From Verrucomicrobiota bacterium (GTDB lineage: Bacteria; Verrucomicrobiota; Verrucomicrobiia; Limisphaerales; JACRJZ01): a stretch of 12,363 bases of DNA. Positions 1-6,031 of the stretch are shown here, piece by piece; position 1 is the stretch's first letter; each line of letters opens with the position of its first letter. The stretch spans positions 1-12,363 of the forward strand of contig JAKLEJ010000060.1 of the NCBI GenBank assembly GCA_022711695.1, read 5' to 3'. The notes under the pieces were generated by a model. That model searched no databases. It saw only the letters and a list, made by a program, of their open reading frames with translations, and was not told where the DNA came from. Position numbers and translations under genes: made by a program.

Positions 1-59
1 GCAGCTTTGTCCACTTCGTAAATCCACCTTGCCCTCGGATTCAGACGCGCTTTTTCCGC

Positions 60-88
60 TTGCCATCCTGCGGGTTCGGCCCTAGATT
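60..88 (+). promoter_or_regulatory. Possible sigma-70-type promoter of infC
   Basis: A -35-like TTGCCA (60-65; 5 of 6 to TTGACA) is followed after 17 bases by TAGATT (83-88; 4 of 6 to TATAAT). Transcription would start near 95 and leave a leader of about 70 nt before the infC start. The spacing is ideal but the -10 is weak, so this is a candidate only. Confidence 0.35.
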
Positions 89-141
89 AAGAGTGTTCGA
101 GCAATTCTAAACTAAGTCGTGTCAGAGAGAGTTTCAGTTGC

Positions 142-171
142 ATGAATAGAGTCGCAAGGAGGGCGTCTTGA
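142..171 (+). other. Possible 9-codon leader ORF overlapping the infC start
   Basis: An ATG at 142 opens a short frame (Met-Asn-Arg-Val-Ala-Arg-Arg-Ala-Ser) whose TGA stop at 169-171 overlaps the infC TTG start at 168-170. The two tandem AGG arginine codons (157-162) are the infC Shine-Dalgarno sequence itself, so a ribosome on this frame would cover the infC ribosome binding site. The ORF's own ribosome binding site is poor. It may be chance. Confidence 0.2.
156..163 (+). promoter_or_regulatory. Strong ribosome binding site deciding the infC TTG start
   Basis: AAGGAGGG is a near-perfect anti-16S match ending 4 bases before TTG at 168. An in-frame stop (TAG, 147-149) lies just upstream and no in-frame ATG exists between it and the conserved IF-3 sequence, so TTG is the only credible start. 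Confidence 0.75.
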
Positions 172-908
172 GCCGCCCGTTCCCCGGTCGTCCGTCTCCC
201 ACCCCTGCCATCAAGGTCAACGGGAAAATCCGTGCCCGTGAAGTCCGGGTGATCGCAGAGGATCAAAAGCAGTTGGGGATCTTGAGCCTGTCCGAGGCGA
301 TCAACCTGGCCCGCGCGCGGGGGGTTGACCTCGTGGAGGTGGCCCCCAATGCCAATCCGCCCGTGTGCCGGCTGGTGGACTTCGGCAAATACCGCTATGA
401 GCTGGCCAAGCGGGAAAAGGAGTCCAAGAAGCATCAGCACGCCAATCGGGTCAAGGAAATCCAGCTCAGCTCGCAGATCGACCCGCACGATTTCAAGGTC
501 AAACTCAATCATGCGATCGACTTCCTTTGCGAAGAGACGAAGGTGAAAATCACCCTGCGTTTCCGCGGCCGCGAGAACATACACAAGGAGTTCGGCTTCC
601 AGCAGGTGCGGCAGTTCATCGACGACTTGAAGCCCTACGCTCATCCGGACTCCGAGCCGAAGCTGATCGGGAAGAACATCACCGTGATGCTCAGCCCGCT
701 GCCGCGCAGCAAGCGGGCCCGCAATCCCAACCAGGTCGATCAGCCTGCCGCGGCGTCGTCGCCTGCCGCCGAGCGCCCGCCTCAGCAGCACATCGAGCCG
801 CTCCGGCCTGTTCCGGTTCAGCGGCCCGAGGCCGAGCCGAGCGCCGCCAGCCAGGGCGGCTTCGTCAACAACCCCTTCTCCCAGCTTCAGGTGGGCGAAA
901 ACGCCTGA
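168..908 (+). CDS. infC: Translation initiation factor IF-3
   Basis: IF-3 binds the 30S subunit, checks the start codon and initiator tRNA, and prevents premature 50S joining. The 246-residue product has the IF-3 N-terminal domain at about residues 15-85 (VNGKIRAREVRVI, GVDLVEVAPNANPPVCRLVD, FGKYRYE), a lysine-rich linker (KREKESKKHQ), and the C-terminal domain at about 92-178 (KEIQLSSQIDPHDF, VKITLRFRGRE, GKNITVMLSP). The usual length is about 170-185 residues. The extra 65 or so form a Pro/Ala/Gln-rich, probably disordered tail that ends in NNPFSQLQVGENA. The start is TTG behind AAGGAGGG. A rare start codon is typical of infC and in E. coli is the basis of IF-3 autoregulation; TTG fits that pattern, but regulation here is inferred. 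The usual partners rpmI and rplT do not follow; the next gene is convergent. Confidence 0.96.
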   Translation: MSRPFPGRPSPTPAIKVNGKIRAREVRVIAEDQKQLGILSLSEAINLARARGVDLVEVAPNANPPVCRLVDFGKYRYELAKREKESKKHQHANRVKEIQLSSQIDPHDFKVKLNHAIDFLCEETKVKITLRFRGRENIHKEFGFQQVRQFIDDLKPYAHPDSEPKLIGKNITVMLSPLPRSKRARNPNQVDQPAAASSPAAERPPQQHIEPLRPVPVQRPEAEPSAASQGGFVNNPFSQLQVGENA

Positions 909-921
909 CCCAACCCGACCC

Positions 922-971
922 GGTTCCAGCGGTTTGCCCGGCCCGAGTCTTGCTCGCCGCTTCCCGGAACC
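922..971. terminator. Possible terminator hairpin between convergent infC and DUF2851 genes
   Basis: GGTTCC (922-927) pairs with GGAACC (966-971), and AGCGG (928-932) pairs with CCGCT (957-961), leaving a 4-base bulge (962-965) and a 24-base GC-rich loop. It sits in the 81-bp gap between the two convergent stop codons, where a bidirectional terminator would be expected. There is no T-run on either side, so intrinsic termination is unproven. Confidence 0.3.
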
Positions 972-989
972 CGGAGGGAGGCTGGGGTC

Positions 990-2489
990 TCAAGCCGATC
1001 CGCTTGGCGCCAACTCCGCCACGCAGCCGGGGAACGAGCAGGTCGAGCACAACGAGTCCGAGTGGTCGCAGAAATCGCGCACGATCTGCAGCAGCCCCTG
1101 CTGAAGGGCTGCGGCGCCGGGGCGCCAACGGGTGTGTCCGGCCAGCAAACGGTTGCGTGCCAGGCGCAGGACGGCATTGTCCTCGGCCGGCGGCCAGGCA
1201 AAGTAGCGCTGCTCCGCTTCCTGCTGAAGCCGGGTGTCTCCGGCCAGGGTCGCCTTCATCCGCAGCCAGGGCAGGAAGACGTTGATGGCCAGGTCGGTGA
1301 TGCGGGCGGGGCCGGTCAGCGGTTGCGCCTGGGGCAGACGCCGCCCGCGGAGACTCCAGTGCCATCCCCAGAATGGATCCTCGGGCGTTTCCAGCATCCG
1401 CTGGAGGGAGCCGACCAGGTCGGCGCGGTCGATCGGCGCGCGGAACCAGTGGTCGATCTGCGCCGGGAGCTGTCCGTCCGTCAGCCAATGCGCCGCCAGG
1501 GCCAGCCGCCGCAGGGGATGGTTCGCCGGCCGCAGTCCGCTCAATCTCCAGGCGGCCGCCGGCAAGGTGAACTCGGCCATTTGATCGCGTTCGCGCCACC
1601 AGAGGTCCCAAATCCGCCGCAGGTAACCATCGGCGCCCGGGTTCGCGCGGACGAGGTCGCCGGGGAGCAATCCGCTCACCCCGAAGAGCCGGGCTTGCCA
1701 GTGCAGGCGCGAGGCGGGGGGCTCCGCTCTCAGCGCGGGCAATAATTCGCCCAGCCGCAGCATCGGCCAGACATTGTGCTTGTAGCCCAGCGCCCGCAGG
1801 ATGCCTTCCCACAGGGCCTGCTCCGCCCCGGCCTGCCGCGCGCGCGCCTCCAGGTCCGAGGCCTTGCGCCGCATTCGCGCCAACCCGGCCTGCCCGAGCA
1901 AGTCGGTGAGTTGGTCTTGCGAGAGCCGCTTGAGGCCGCTCGCGCACCGGCCCGCGAGGTCAGGCGGGTAATTTTCCGCGGCATCCGTGCCGAGCCACGA
2001 GGCCAACTCGGACAGGGGCGCGTCCAGATGCGGCTTCAGTTCGAAGGTGGGCGAGAAGGCCGGGGGGGCCGCTTCCCAGACCACGTGCAGGATCACCTTG
2101 GTAAAGGCGGGGTTGCGATCGTGCCCGTGTTGCCGCCAGCAGGCGGACTGAAGGTCCACCTCCACGTCGCCGATTCGGGGCGGTTCCCCCTCGACCTGCA
2201 CCACGGCCCGGCGGAAATCGGGCCCCGCTTCGCGGTTTCGGAACCCCGGGTGCAGCACCCGCACCGGGCGGCCGTCGCCCAAACGCAGTTGGTCTCGCCG
2301 GATGCGCTGGTGATGCCAGACGGCCTGCAACAGTCTTTCCGGGGGCGTCCCGGGTTTCTCGCGCAGGGCCGGCAGGTGGCTTCGCCGTTCCCTCCAGAGG
2401 GCATAGGCCCCCCCGAGCGCGATTTCGCCGCGATCCGGGGCCAACGGCCCGGGCTGTTCCGCGGATTGCCGCATCGGTGTGTCCATCAT
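990..2489 (-). CDS. DUF2851 family protein
   Basis: The 499-residue product matches the DUF2851 family, which has no established function. Recognisable blocks are ERLLQAVWHHQRI (51-63), LHPGFRNREAGPDFRRA (79-95), GDVEVDLQSACWRQHGH (107-123) running into KVILHVVW (131-138), HPLRRLA (324-330) and ITDLAINVFLPWL (397-409). A Cys cluster closes the protein (C474, C481, C484, C489) and could bind metal. No signal peptide or membrane segment is seen. The blocks GPDF (89-92) and VEVD (109-112) resemble the PD...ExK layout of restriction-like nucleases; this is a guess from spacing, and the lysine position is Asp here. The start is the first of two adjacent ATGs; no strong Shine-Dalgarno sequence decides between these and a third ATG at codon 6. 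The gene stands alone, convergent with infC and divergent from the protease. Confidence 0.85.
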   Translation of the reverse strand: MMDTPMRQSAEQPGPLAPDRGEIALGGAYALWRERRSHLPALREKPGTPPERLLQAVWHHQRIRRDQLRLGDGRPVRVLHPGFRNREAGPDFRRAVVQVEGEPPRIGDVEVDLQSACWRQHGHDRNPAFTKVILHVVWEAAPPAFSPTFELKPHLDAPLSELASWLGTDAAENYPPDLAGRCASGLKRLSQDQLTDLLGQAGLARMRRKASDLEARARQAGAEQALWEGILRALGYKHNVWPMLRLGELLPALRAEPPASRLHWQARLFGVSGLLPGDLVRANPGADGYLRRIWDLWWRERDQMAEFTLPAAAWRLSGLRPANHPLRRLALAAHWLTDGQLPAQIDHWFRAPIDRADLVGSLQRMLETPEDPFWGWHWSLRGRRLPQAQPLTGPARITDLAINVFLPWLRMKATLAGDTRLQQEAEQRYFAWPPAEDNAVLRLARNRLLAGHTRWRPGAAALQQGLLQIVRDFCDHSDSLCSTCSFPGCVAELAPSGSA

Positions 2490-2607
2490 GACCGTCGTGT
2501 CTCGAACCCGCCGCGGCGCTCCTGCGCGCGGAGGCGGCTCCGCTCATTGCTGCCGCCGCTTGCCCGGGGGCGATGGCGGCAGACTGAGGCTTCGAGCTTG
2601 CGGTTGC

Positions 2608-2635
2608 ATTTCACTCGGCTGCTGCGCAAAGTCAA
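2608..2635 (-). promoter_or_regulatory. Possible promoter of the DUF2851 gene in the divergent spacer
   Basis: Reading the minus strand, TTGACT (2635-2630) is followed after 16 bases by TGAAAT (2613-2608). This is a 5/6 and 4/6 sigma-70-type match in the 189-bp spacer between the divergent DUF2851 and protease genes. The same spacer holds a perfect 8-bp inverted repeat, CTGCCGCC (2550-2557) with GGCGGCAG (2575-2582), which would fold in the leader of the DUF2851 transcript. No convincing promoter was found for the protease. Confidence 0.22.
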
Positions 2636-2678
2636 GGCTTTGAACGCCGCCCCCGGCGGCGGTGTCCGCTTAGGTTGA

Positions 2679-4178
2679 ATGGATATGGCAAGCAGAACCT
2701 GGCAAAGAGCGCAACAGCGGTTTCAGGCGCGCGCGGTCGCGTCCTGGAAACCGGCAACGATGGAGACAGCACGGGCGGGCGGCGGCGCCTGGACCGGGTG
2801 GGCGAGGCGGGCCTCGCGCTTGGGCGCGCTGGCGGCGGCTCTGGCGGTCCCAGCGGCTGCGGCCGGCGCCGATGCGCCCGATCCCAGGCGCGATGCCGTG
2901 GTCGAAGCCGTCCAACGCGCCCTGCCGAGCGTGGTCAACATCCGCACCGAAACCATCGTCGAGCGACGCGATCCCTACGAGCGGCTGCTGCGGGAATTCT
3001 GGGGGCCCCTCTACGGGCGGCCCTGGGTGGAAAAGCACTTCAGCCTGGGCTCGGGGGTTATCATCGACGACGAAGGCTGGGTCATCACCAATTTCCATGT
3101 GGCCTGGCGCGCCACCAGCATCTTCGTCAAGCTGGCGGACGGCCGCGAGTTCGAGGCCGAACCGGTGGTGGGCACCAGCTTTACGGACATCGCCCTGCTG
3201 CGCATCAAAACGCCCAAGCCCGAGAAGTTCACCGCGATCGACTTCGCTGCGGACGACGACCTGCTGCTCGGGGAAACGGTGCTGGCGTTGGGGAATCCCT
3301 TCGGGCTGGGCGGCTCGGTTTCGAGAGGCATCCTCAGTTCCAAGAGCCGGCGTCCTCCGCGGGAGAACCAGCCGCTCGAGGTCGAGGATTGGCTGCAGAC
3401 CGACGCCGCCATCAACCCGGGCAACAGCGGCGGGCCGTTGATCAATATGCGGGGTCAATTGATCGGCGTGAGCGTGGCCGTGTACCAGGAAGGGCAGGGC
3501 ATCGGGTTCGCCATCCCGGTCAAACGCGTCTCCGCCGCGCTCAGCCAGATCTACTCCCCGGAGCTTCCCGCCGACGGCGGCGAGCCCATGTGGTTTGGCG
3601 CGACGGTGAAGCCCGGGGCGCTGCCCCTGGCGGTCGCCTCGGTGCACCCGGAGAGTCCCGCCGGCAAGGCCGGGCTCCGGGTGGGCGATCGGGTGATCGA
3701 GTTCGATGGCCGGGCCCCGCGCAGCTTCTTCGATTTCAGCGCCGAACTGATCCGGCGCGCCACCAACGCCAATCCCCAGTGCGCCCTGGTGGTGCAGCGC
3801 GACGGCCAACGCCGCTCCTTCACGGTGCGCATTGTCCCCAAGAACACCTACTACAGCGCGGAGATGATTCGCAGGCGGATCGGCGCCTCCGTGCAAACCC
3901 TCACCCCCGATCTCGCGGAGGCGTTTGGGCTCCCCTCCGTCCAGGGCGTTCTCATTGCGGACGTGGAGCGCTCGGGCCCGGCCGCCCAGGCCGGCCTGCA
4001 GCGCGGCATGGTCATCACCGCCGCCGACGGCCAGTTCACGCGCCGCTATGTCACCCTTGCCGAGATGCTCGACCGCCGCAAGAAGGGCGAGCGCATCCCG
4101 CTCGATCTCACCGTGCCCCGCCAGCTTGGCTTCTTCATCCAGGCGCAGCAGGCCAGGGCGGAAGTGACCCTGCGCTAG
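2679..4178 (+). CDS. HtrA/Deg-type periplasmic serine protease with two PDZ domains
   Basis: A trypsin-fold (S1C) protease of the envelope quality-control family. The catalytic triad is visible: H140 in VITNFHVAW, D170 in FTDIALLRI and S250 in INPGNSGGPL. The protease domain covers about 75-290, PDZ1 about 307-388 (SPAGKAGLRVGDRVIEFDG) and PDZ2 about 400-485 (SGPAAQAGLQRGMVITAADG). A signal peptide lies well inside the long frame: WARRASR (41-47), then the hydrophobic run LGALAAALAVPAAAA and a probable cut near GADA (63-66). The real start may therefore be the ATG at 2760, which has GGAAA 11 bases upstream and would leave a normal signal peptide of about 37 residues; the longer start is kept here. 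The order fits DegP/DegQ, but the family contains many paralogs, so no specific gene name is given. The TNFHV motif replaces the commoner TNNHV. Confidence 0.93.
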   Translation: MDMASRTWQRAQQRFQARAVASWKPATMETARAGGGAWTGWARRASRLGALAAALAVPAAAAGADAPDPRRDAVVEAVQRALPSVVNIRTETIVERRDPYERLLREFWGPLYGRPWVEKHFSLGSGVIIDDEGWVITNFHVAWRATSIFVKLADGREFEAEPVVGTSFTDIALLRIKTPKPEKFTAIDFAADDDLLLGETVLALGNPFGLGGSVSRGILSSKSRRPPRENQPLEVEDWLQTDAAINPGNSGGPLINMRGQLIGVSVAVYQEGQGIGFAIPVKRVSAALSQIYSPELPADGGEPMWFGATVKPGALPLAVASVHPESPAGKAGLRVGDRVIEFDGRAPRSFFDFSAELIRRATNANPQCALVVQRDGQRRSFTVRIVPKNTYYSAEMIRRRIGASVQTLTPDLAEAFGLPSVQGVLIADVERSGPAAQAGLQRGMVITAADGQFTRRYVTLAEMLDRRKKGERIPLDLTVPRQLGFFIQAQQARAEVTLR

Positions 4179-4512
4179 CGGGCTTGCGCGCGTCCTCGGC
4201 CGTTCCGAATTAGGGATTTTTCGGGTTGCCCGGGCCGTGTTGCGCCACAGGCTGGCCGGGGGTGTAGGGGACTGGGGTGGGGACCTCGGGCTGGACTGAT
4301 GAACTTTTTCTTCGGCCGACCTTCTTTTGCCACCATTTTCAACAAGTAGTTTACCTGTGTGACTTTGCTGGGCGCGGACCAGGCCGCCCACGCGTCACGC
4401 AGACAAGAGGTCCCGTCCGAGTCGTGGGCGCTCGGTTCTGACGGAGGCGACTGGCGGCGGGGACCCGCCCCGCGTTGATTTTGCCGGGCTGGTTCCATTT
4501 CAAGAAACGAAA
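4179..4512. other. Intergenic stretch without a supported gene
   Basis: These 334 bases separate the protease stop from the IS-end palindrome. A minus-strand frame crosses it, but its translation is low-complexity (runs of Pro, Arg, Ser), matches no family I know, and reads through the IS palindrome. The only clear structure is the G-tract cluster at 4258-4282. GGCGGGGACCCGCC, around 4455-4470, is a short GC-rich inverted repeat. No terminator with a T-run was found for the protease gene. Confidence 0.5.
4258..4282 (+). other. G-quadruplex motif
   Basis: Four runs of four or more guanines occur on the plus strand: GGGGG (4258-4262), GGGG (4267-4270), GGGG (4274-4277) and GGGG (4279-4282), with loops of 4, 3 and 1 bases. 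This satisfies the strict four-tetrad pattern. It lies about 80 bases after the protease stop, in the presumed 3' untranslated part of that transcript. Confidence 0.55.
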
Positions 4513-4560
4513 TGCTTGCACCATTCCTAATGTATATATACATTAGGAAACGTGCAAGCA
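4513..4560. repeat. 48-bp near-perfect palindrome made of two facing IS ends
   Basis: The arms 4513-4536 and 4537-4560 are reverse complements at 22 of 24 positions, and the central 24 bases (4525-4548) are perfectly palindromic. The right arm is the left end of the IS that follows. The left arm has the same composition in opposite orientation (ATACATTAGG, a short variable piece, then GTGCAAGC), as would the right end of another copy. The AT-rich core contrasts with the GC-rich surroundings and could extrude a cruciform or, as RNA, form a long hairpin at the IS border. Confidence 0.85.
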
Positions 4561-4863
4561 AAACAACACTCTCTCGGCACAAAAAAGATCACCCTCCACA
4601 TCACACTGCCGCTGCTCCCGGGCAGCCTCTCCACCGCCCGCTCCACCTGCGGCAAACCCCACTGCGCCTGCAAAGCCAACCCCCCCAAGCTCCACGGCCC
4701 CTACTACCGCTGGACCGGCTTCCTGGAGGGAAAACGCACCACCAAGACTCTCACCCCAGAACAAGCCCGCGAATGCCGTCAACGCATCGCCCGCCACCGC
4801 GCCCTGGAAAAACAAATCCGCCAACTGGTCTGCCAGGCCCTCCGCCAAGTCCCTTGGACTTGA
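4552..4863 (+). CDS. Small IS-associated protein, DUF6788-like
   Basis: The frame encodes 103 residues starting at a GTG inside the IS terminal repeat. Residues 22-65 carry the pattern LPGSLSTARSTCGKPHCAC, then HGPYYRWTGFLEGKRTTKTL, typical of DUF6788-type proteins (a Cys knuckle C33, C38, C40 followed by HGPYY). The C-terminal half (68-98) is a charged helix. Such small proteins or domains often sit directly upstream of, or fused to, transposases; a DNA- or zinc-binding role is an inference. No good Shine-Dalgarno sequence precedes the GTG. The stop is 43 bases before the next ATG in the element. It may be intact, but its transposase partner is broken. Confidence 0.55.
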   Translation: MQAKQHSLGTKKITLHITLPLLPGSLSTARSTCGKPHCACKANPPKLHGPYYRWTGFLEGKRTTKTLTPEQARECRQRIARHRALEKQIRQLVCQALRQVPWT

Positions 4864-4906
4864 GCCGGGACACTTGCCTTCCAATCCCAGCACCCCCCTC
4901 CACCCG

Positions 4907-5747
4907 ATGAACCCCAGCGTGATCGTTCCTAACCGGCACACCCGCCGCCGTCAGACCGCTCTGCGGCAACTCGCCGCGCTTGGCCCCTTTATCGAAGGCA
5001 GCCTCTCCCCTTTCCAACGGGCCGGCTGCTCCCAGCCCGGTTGGCGCCTGACCTTCAAGCAACGGGGCCGCACCCGCACCCTCTACGTGCCCATGGAACT
5101 GTCTGGTGGCCGATGGACTCTACTGCTGCCAGGCCGTGGTCAGGACCTGCCACCTCTTCGATTCGAGATACGTGCTGACCATTAAGGAGGGCCGCCAGCC
5201 CACCACCTGGGAGGAGACCCTGGCCCTGCTGCCTTGGCACCGTCAGAACCGACTGCGCCTCTTGCTCGGGCAGGGCGGCCAAGCCGGCCAACAGGATTTT
5301 CGCTGGGTCGAAAACGTCATGCTCGGGGAGCACCAAACCAACGTCATTTTGCAGGGCGAAATCACCAACCAGCCCTCCGCCACCCTGTACGCCTACATCA
5401 CCAATTTCGACAATCTCACGCCCCAGCGCGTGACCACGGTGGTCAATAGCGGGGGGCGAGAAAGGCATCTGATCGAGGACACGTTCAACACCCAAAAGAA
5501 CAACGGGATCGGGTTGGAACATGTTTTCTGCGCCAATGCCACAGCCTCCAAAAACTACTACACCATGATGCAGGTCGCTCACATCCTTTGGACTTTAACC
5601 TACCGCGGTTGCCTGCGGCGACTCTATGACTGGGCGCGTCGGGCCACCGCGCTGGCTCTGGCCCAGGCCGTTTGGGAGGGCCTGCGCGCCTGTCGCTTGC
5701 CCTCGGACTTGCCGCCACTGGGTCAACTGCGCTTCAGCTCCGCTTGA
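4907..5747 (+). pseudogene. Transposase remnant: N-terminal DUF6788-like part joined out of frame to the C-terminal DDE part
   Basis: The first frame (ATG 4907, or TTG 4874, to 5185) opens with a basic segment (RHTRRRQTALRQL), then GPFIEGSLSPFQRAG and RGRTRTLYVPMEL, a diverged relative of the preceding small protein. Transposase similarity then restarts near 5103-5106 in a different frame with VADGLYCCQAVVRTCHLF, continues through KEGRQPTTWEETLALLP, and reaches RHLIEDTFNTQKNNG, which holds the catalytic Glu. It ends at 5747. VADGLY probably contains the second catalytic Asp; the region with the first Asp, roughly 150-200 residues in intact relatives, is absent. The simplest explanation is an internal deletion with its junction near 5098-5106 that also shifted the frame. 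The 213-residue downstream frame has only a GTG start created by Val-Ala-Asp-Gly and is unlikely to be translated usefully. Confidence 0.7.
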
Positions 5748-5929
5748 GCGGGCCGCGCCGACAACAACCAGCCCGATCCCGTTGCCAGTCTAAATCTTGC
5801 CAGCCGCCCCATCCGGCGCGGCCCCCACCGCGTCCCCTGCTTCTGGCCACCTTGAGAAAATCTGCCCCGTCCCGGGGCCTCGTCGCCCAACGACGGGGTT
5901 ATTCGAAACCGCTGGGAGGCGAATCGGGA

Positions 5930-5957
5930 GCTTGACACGGCCTTGAACCTAATGTAT
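5930..5957 (+). repeat. Right terminal inverted repeat of the IS
   Basis: GCTTGACACG (5930-5939) and CCTAATGTAT (5948-5957) mirror the two blocks of the left end (4538-4559). The 8 bases between them replace 3 bases on the left. Just outside, AGCTT-A-AAGCT (5959-5969) forms a small palindrome. The preceding stretch 5748-5929 is non-coding IS sequence with a short hairpin, CGTCG-CCCAA-CGACG. Confidence 0.7.
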
Positions 5958-5960
5958 TAG
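5932..5960 (+). promoter_or_regulatory. Outward-facing promoter-like sequence in the right IS end
   Basis: TTGACA (5932-5937) is a perfect -35 consensus, followed after exactly 17 bases by TATTAG (5955-5960), a 4/6 match to TATAAT. It points out of the IS towards the TPR gene starting at 6032. The predicted start site near 5967 would leave a leader of about 65 nt. The -35 lies in the inner repeat block and the -10 spans the IS border. Confidence 0.45.
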
Positions 5961-6031
5961 CTTAAAGCTCTTTATTCGCGACAAACCAACACGGTTAGAA
6001 CATTGCGAGTCAAACCAGGATTCCGGAAGCT

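Larger units (their letters stand above)
4538..5957 (+). mobile_element. Decayed, internally deleted insertion sequence (about 1.4 kb)
   Basis: The ends share the outer 10 bases ATACATTAGG (4538-4547) and CCTAATGTAT (5948-5957) as inverted repeats. They also share an inner block, CGTGCAAGC on the left (4551-4559) and GCTTGACACG on the right (5930-5939), which differ by one inserted base and by different spacing to the outer block. Inside lie a short CxxxxCxC ORF, a second similar ORF, and the C-terminal part of a DDE transposase joined to it out of frame. No clear target duplication was found, and the left flank is itself another IS end. The element cannot make a complete transposase. The family is not assigned; the transposase remnant resembles the IS4-like DDE group. 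Confidence 0.75.

Noticed and set aside
1..66. Minus-strand frame opening with ATG at 66 and running off the left edge (begins MASGKSASESEG)
   Set aside because: Only 22 codons are visible, the AGG directly before the ATG is too close to serve as a ribosome binding site, and no family is recognisable. It could be the start of a divergent gene, but the window does not show enough.
87..791. Long minus-strand open frame opposite infC
   Set aside because: It is antisense to a gene of certain identity; open antisense frames are common in GC-rich DNA and the translation matches nothing.
2670..4391. 573-codon minus-strand open frame opposite the protease gene
   Set aside because: The plus strand encodes a clear HtrA-type protease with all catalytic residues; the antisense translation is Gly/Ala/His/Arg-rich low-complexity sequence.
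4513..4560. Palindrome as a simple rho-independent terminator of the protease gene
   Set aside because: It is about 335 bases past the stop, its stem core is AT-rich with no T-run after it, and its arms match IS ends.
4175..4582. 135-codon minus-strand frame across the gene-poor stretch and the IS palindrome
   Set aside because: It has no recognisable domain or convincing start signal and crosses an IS boundary, so one evolved gene is unlikely.
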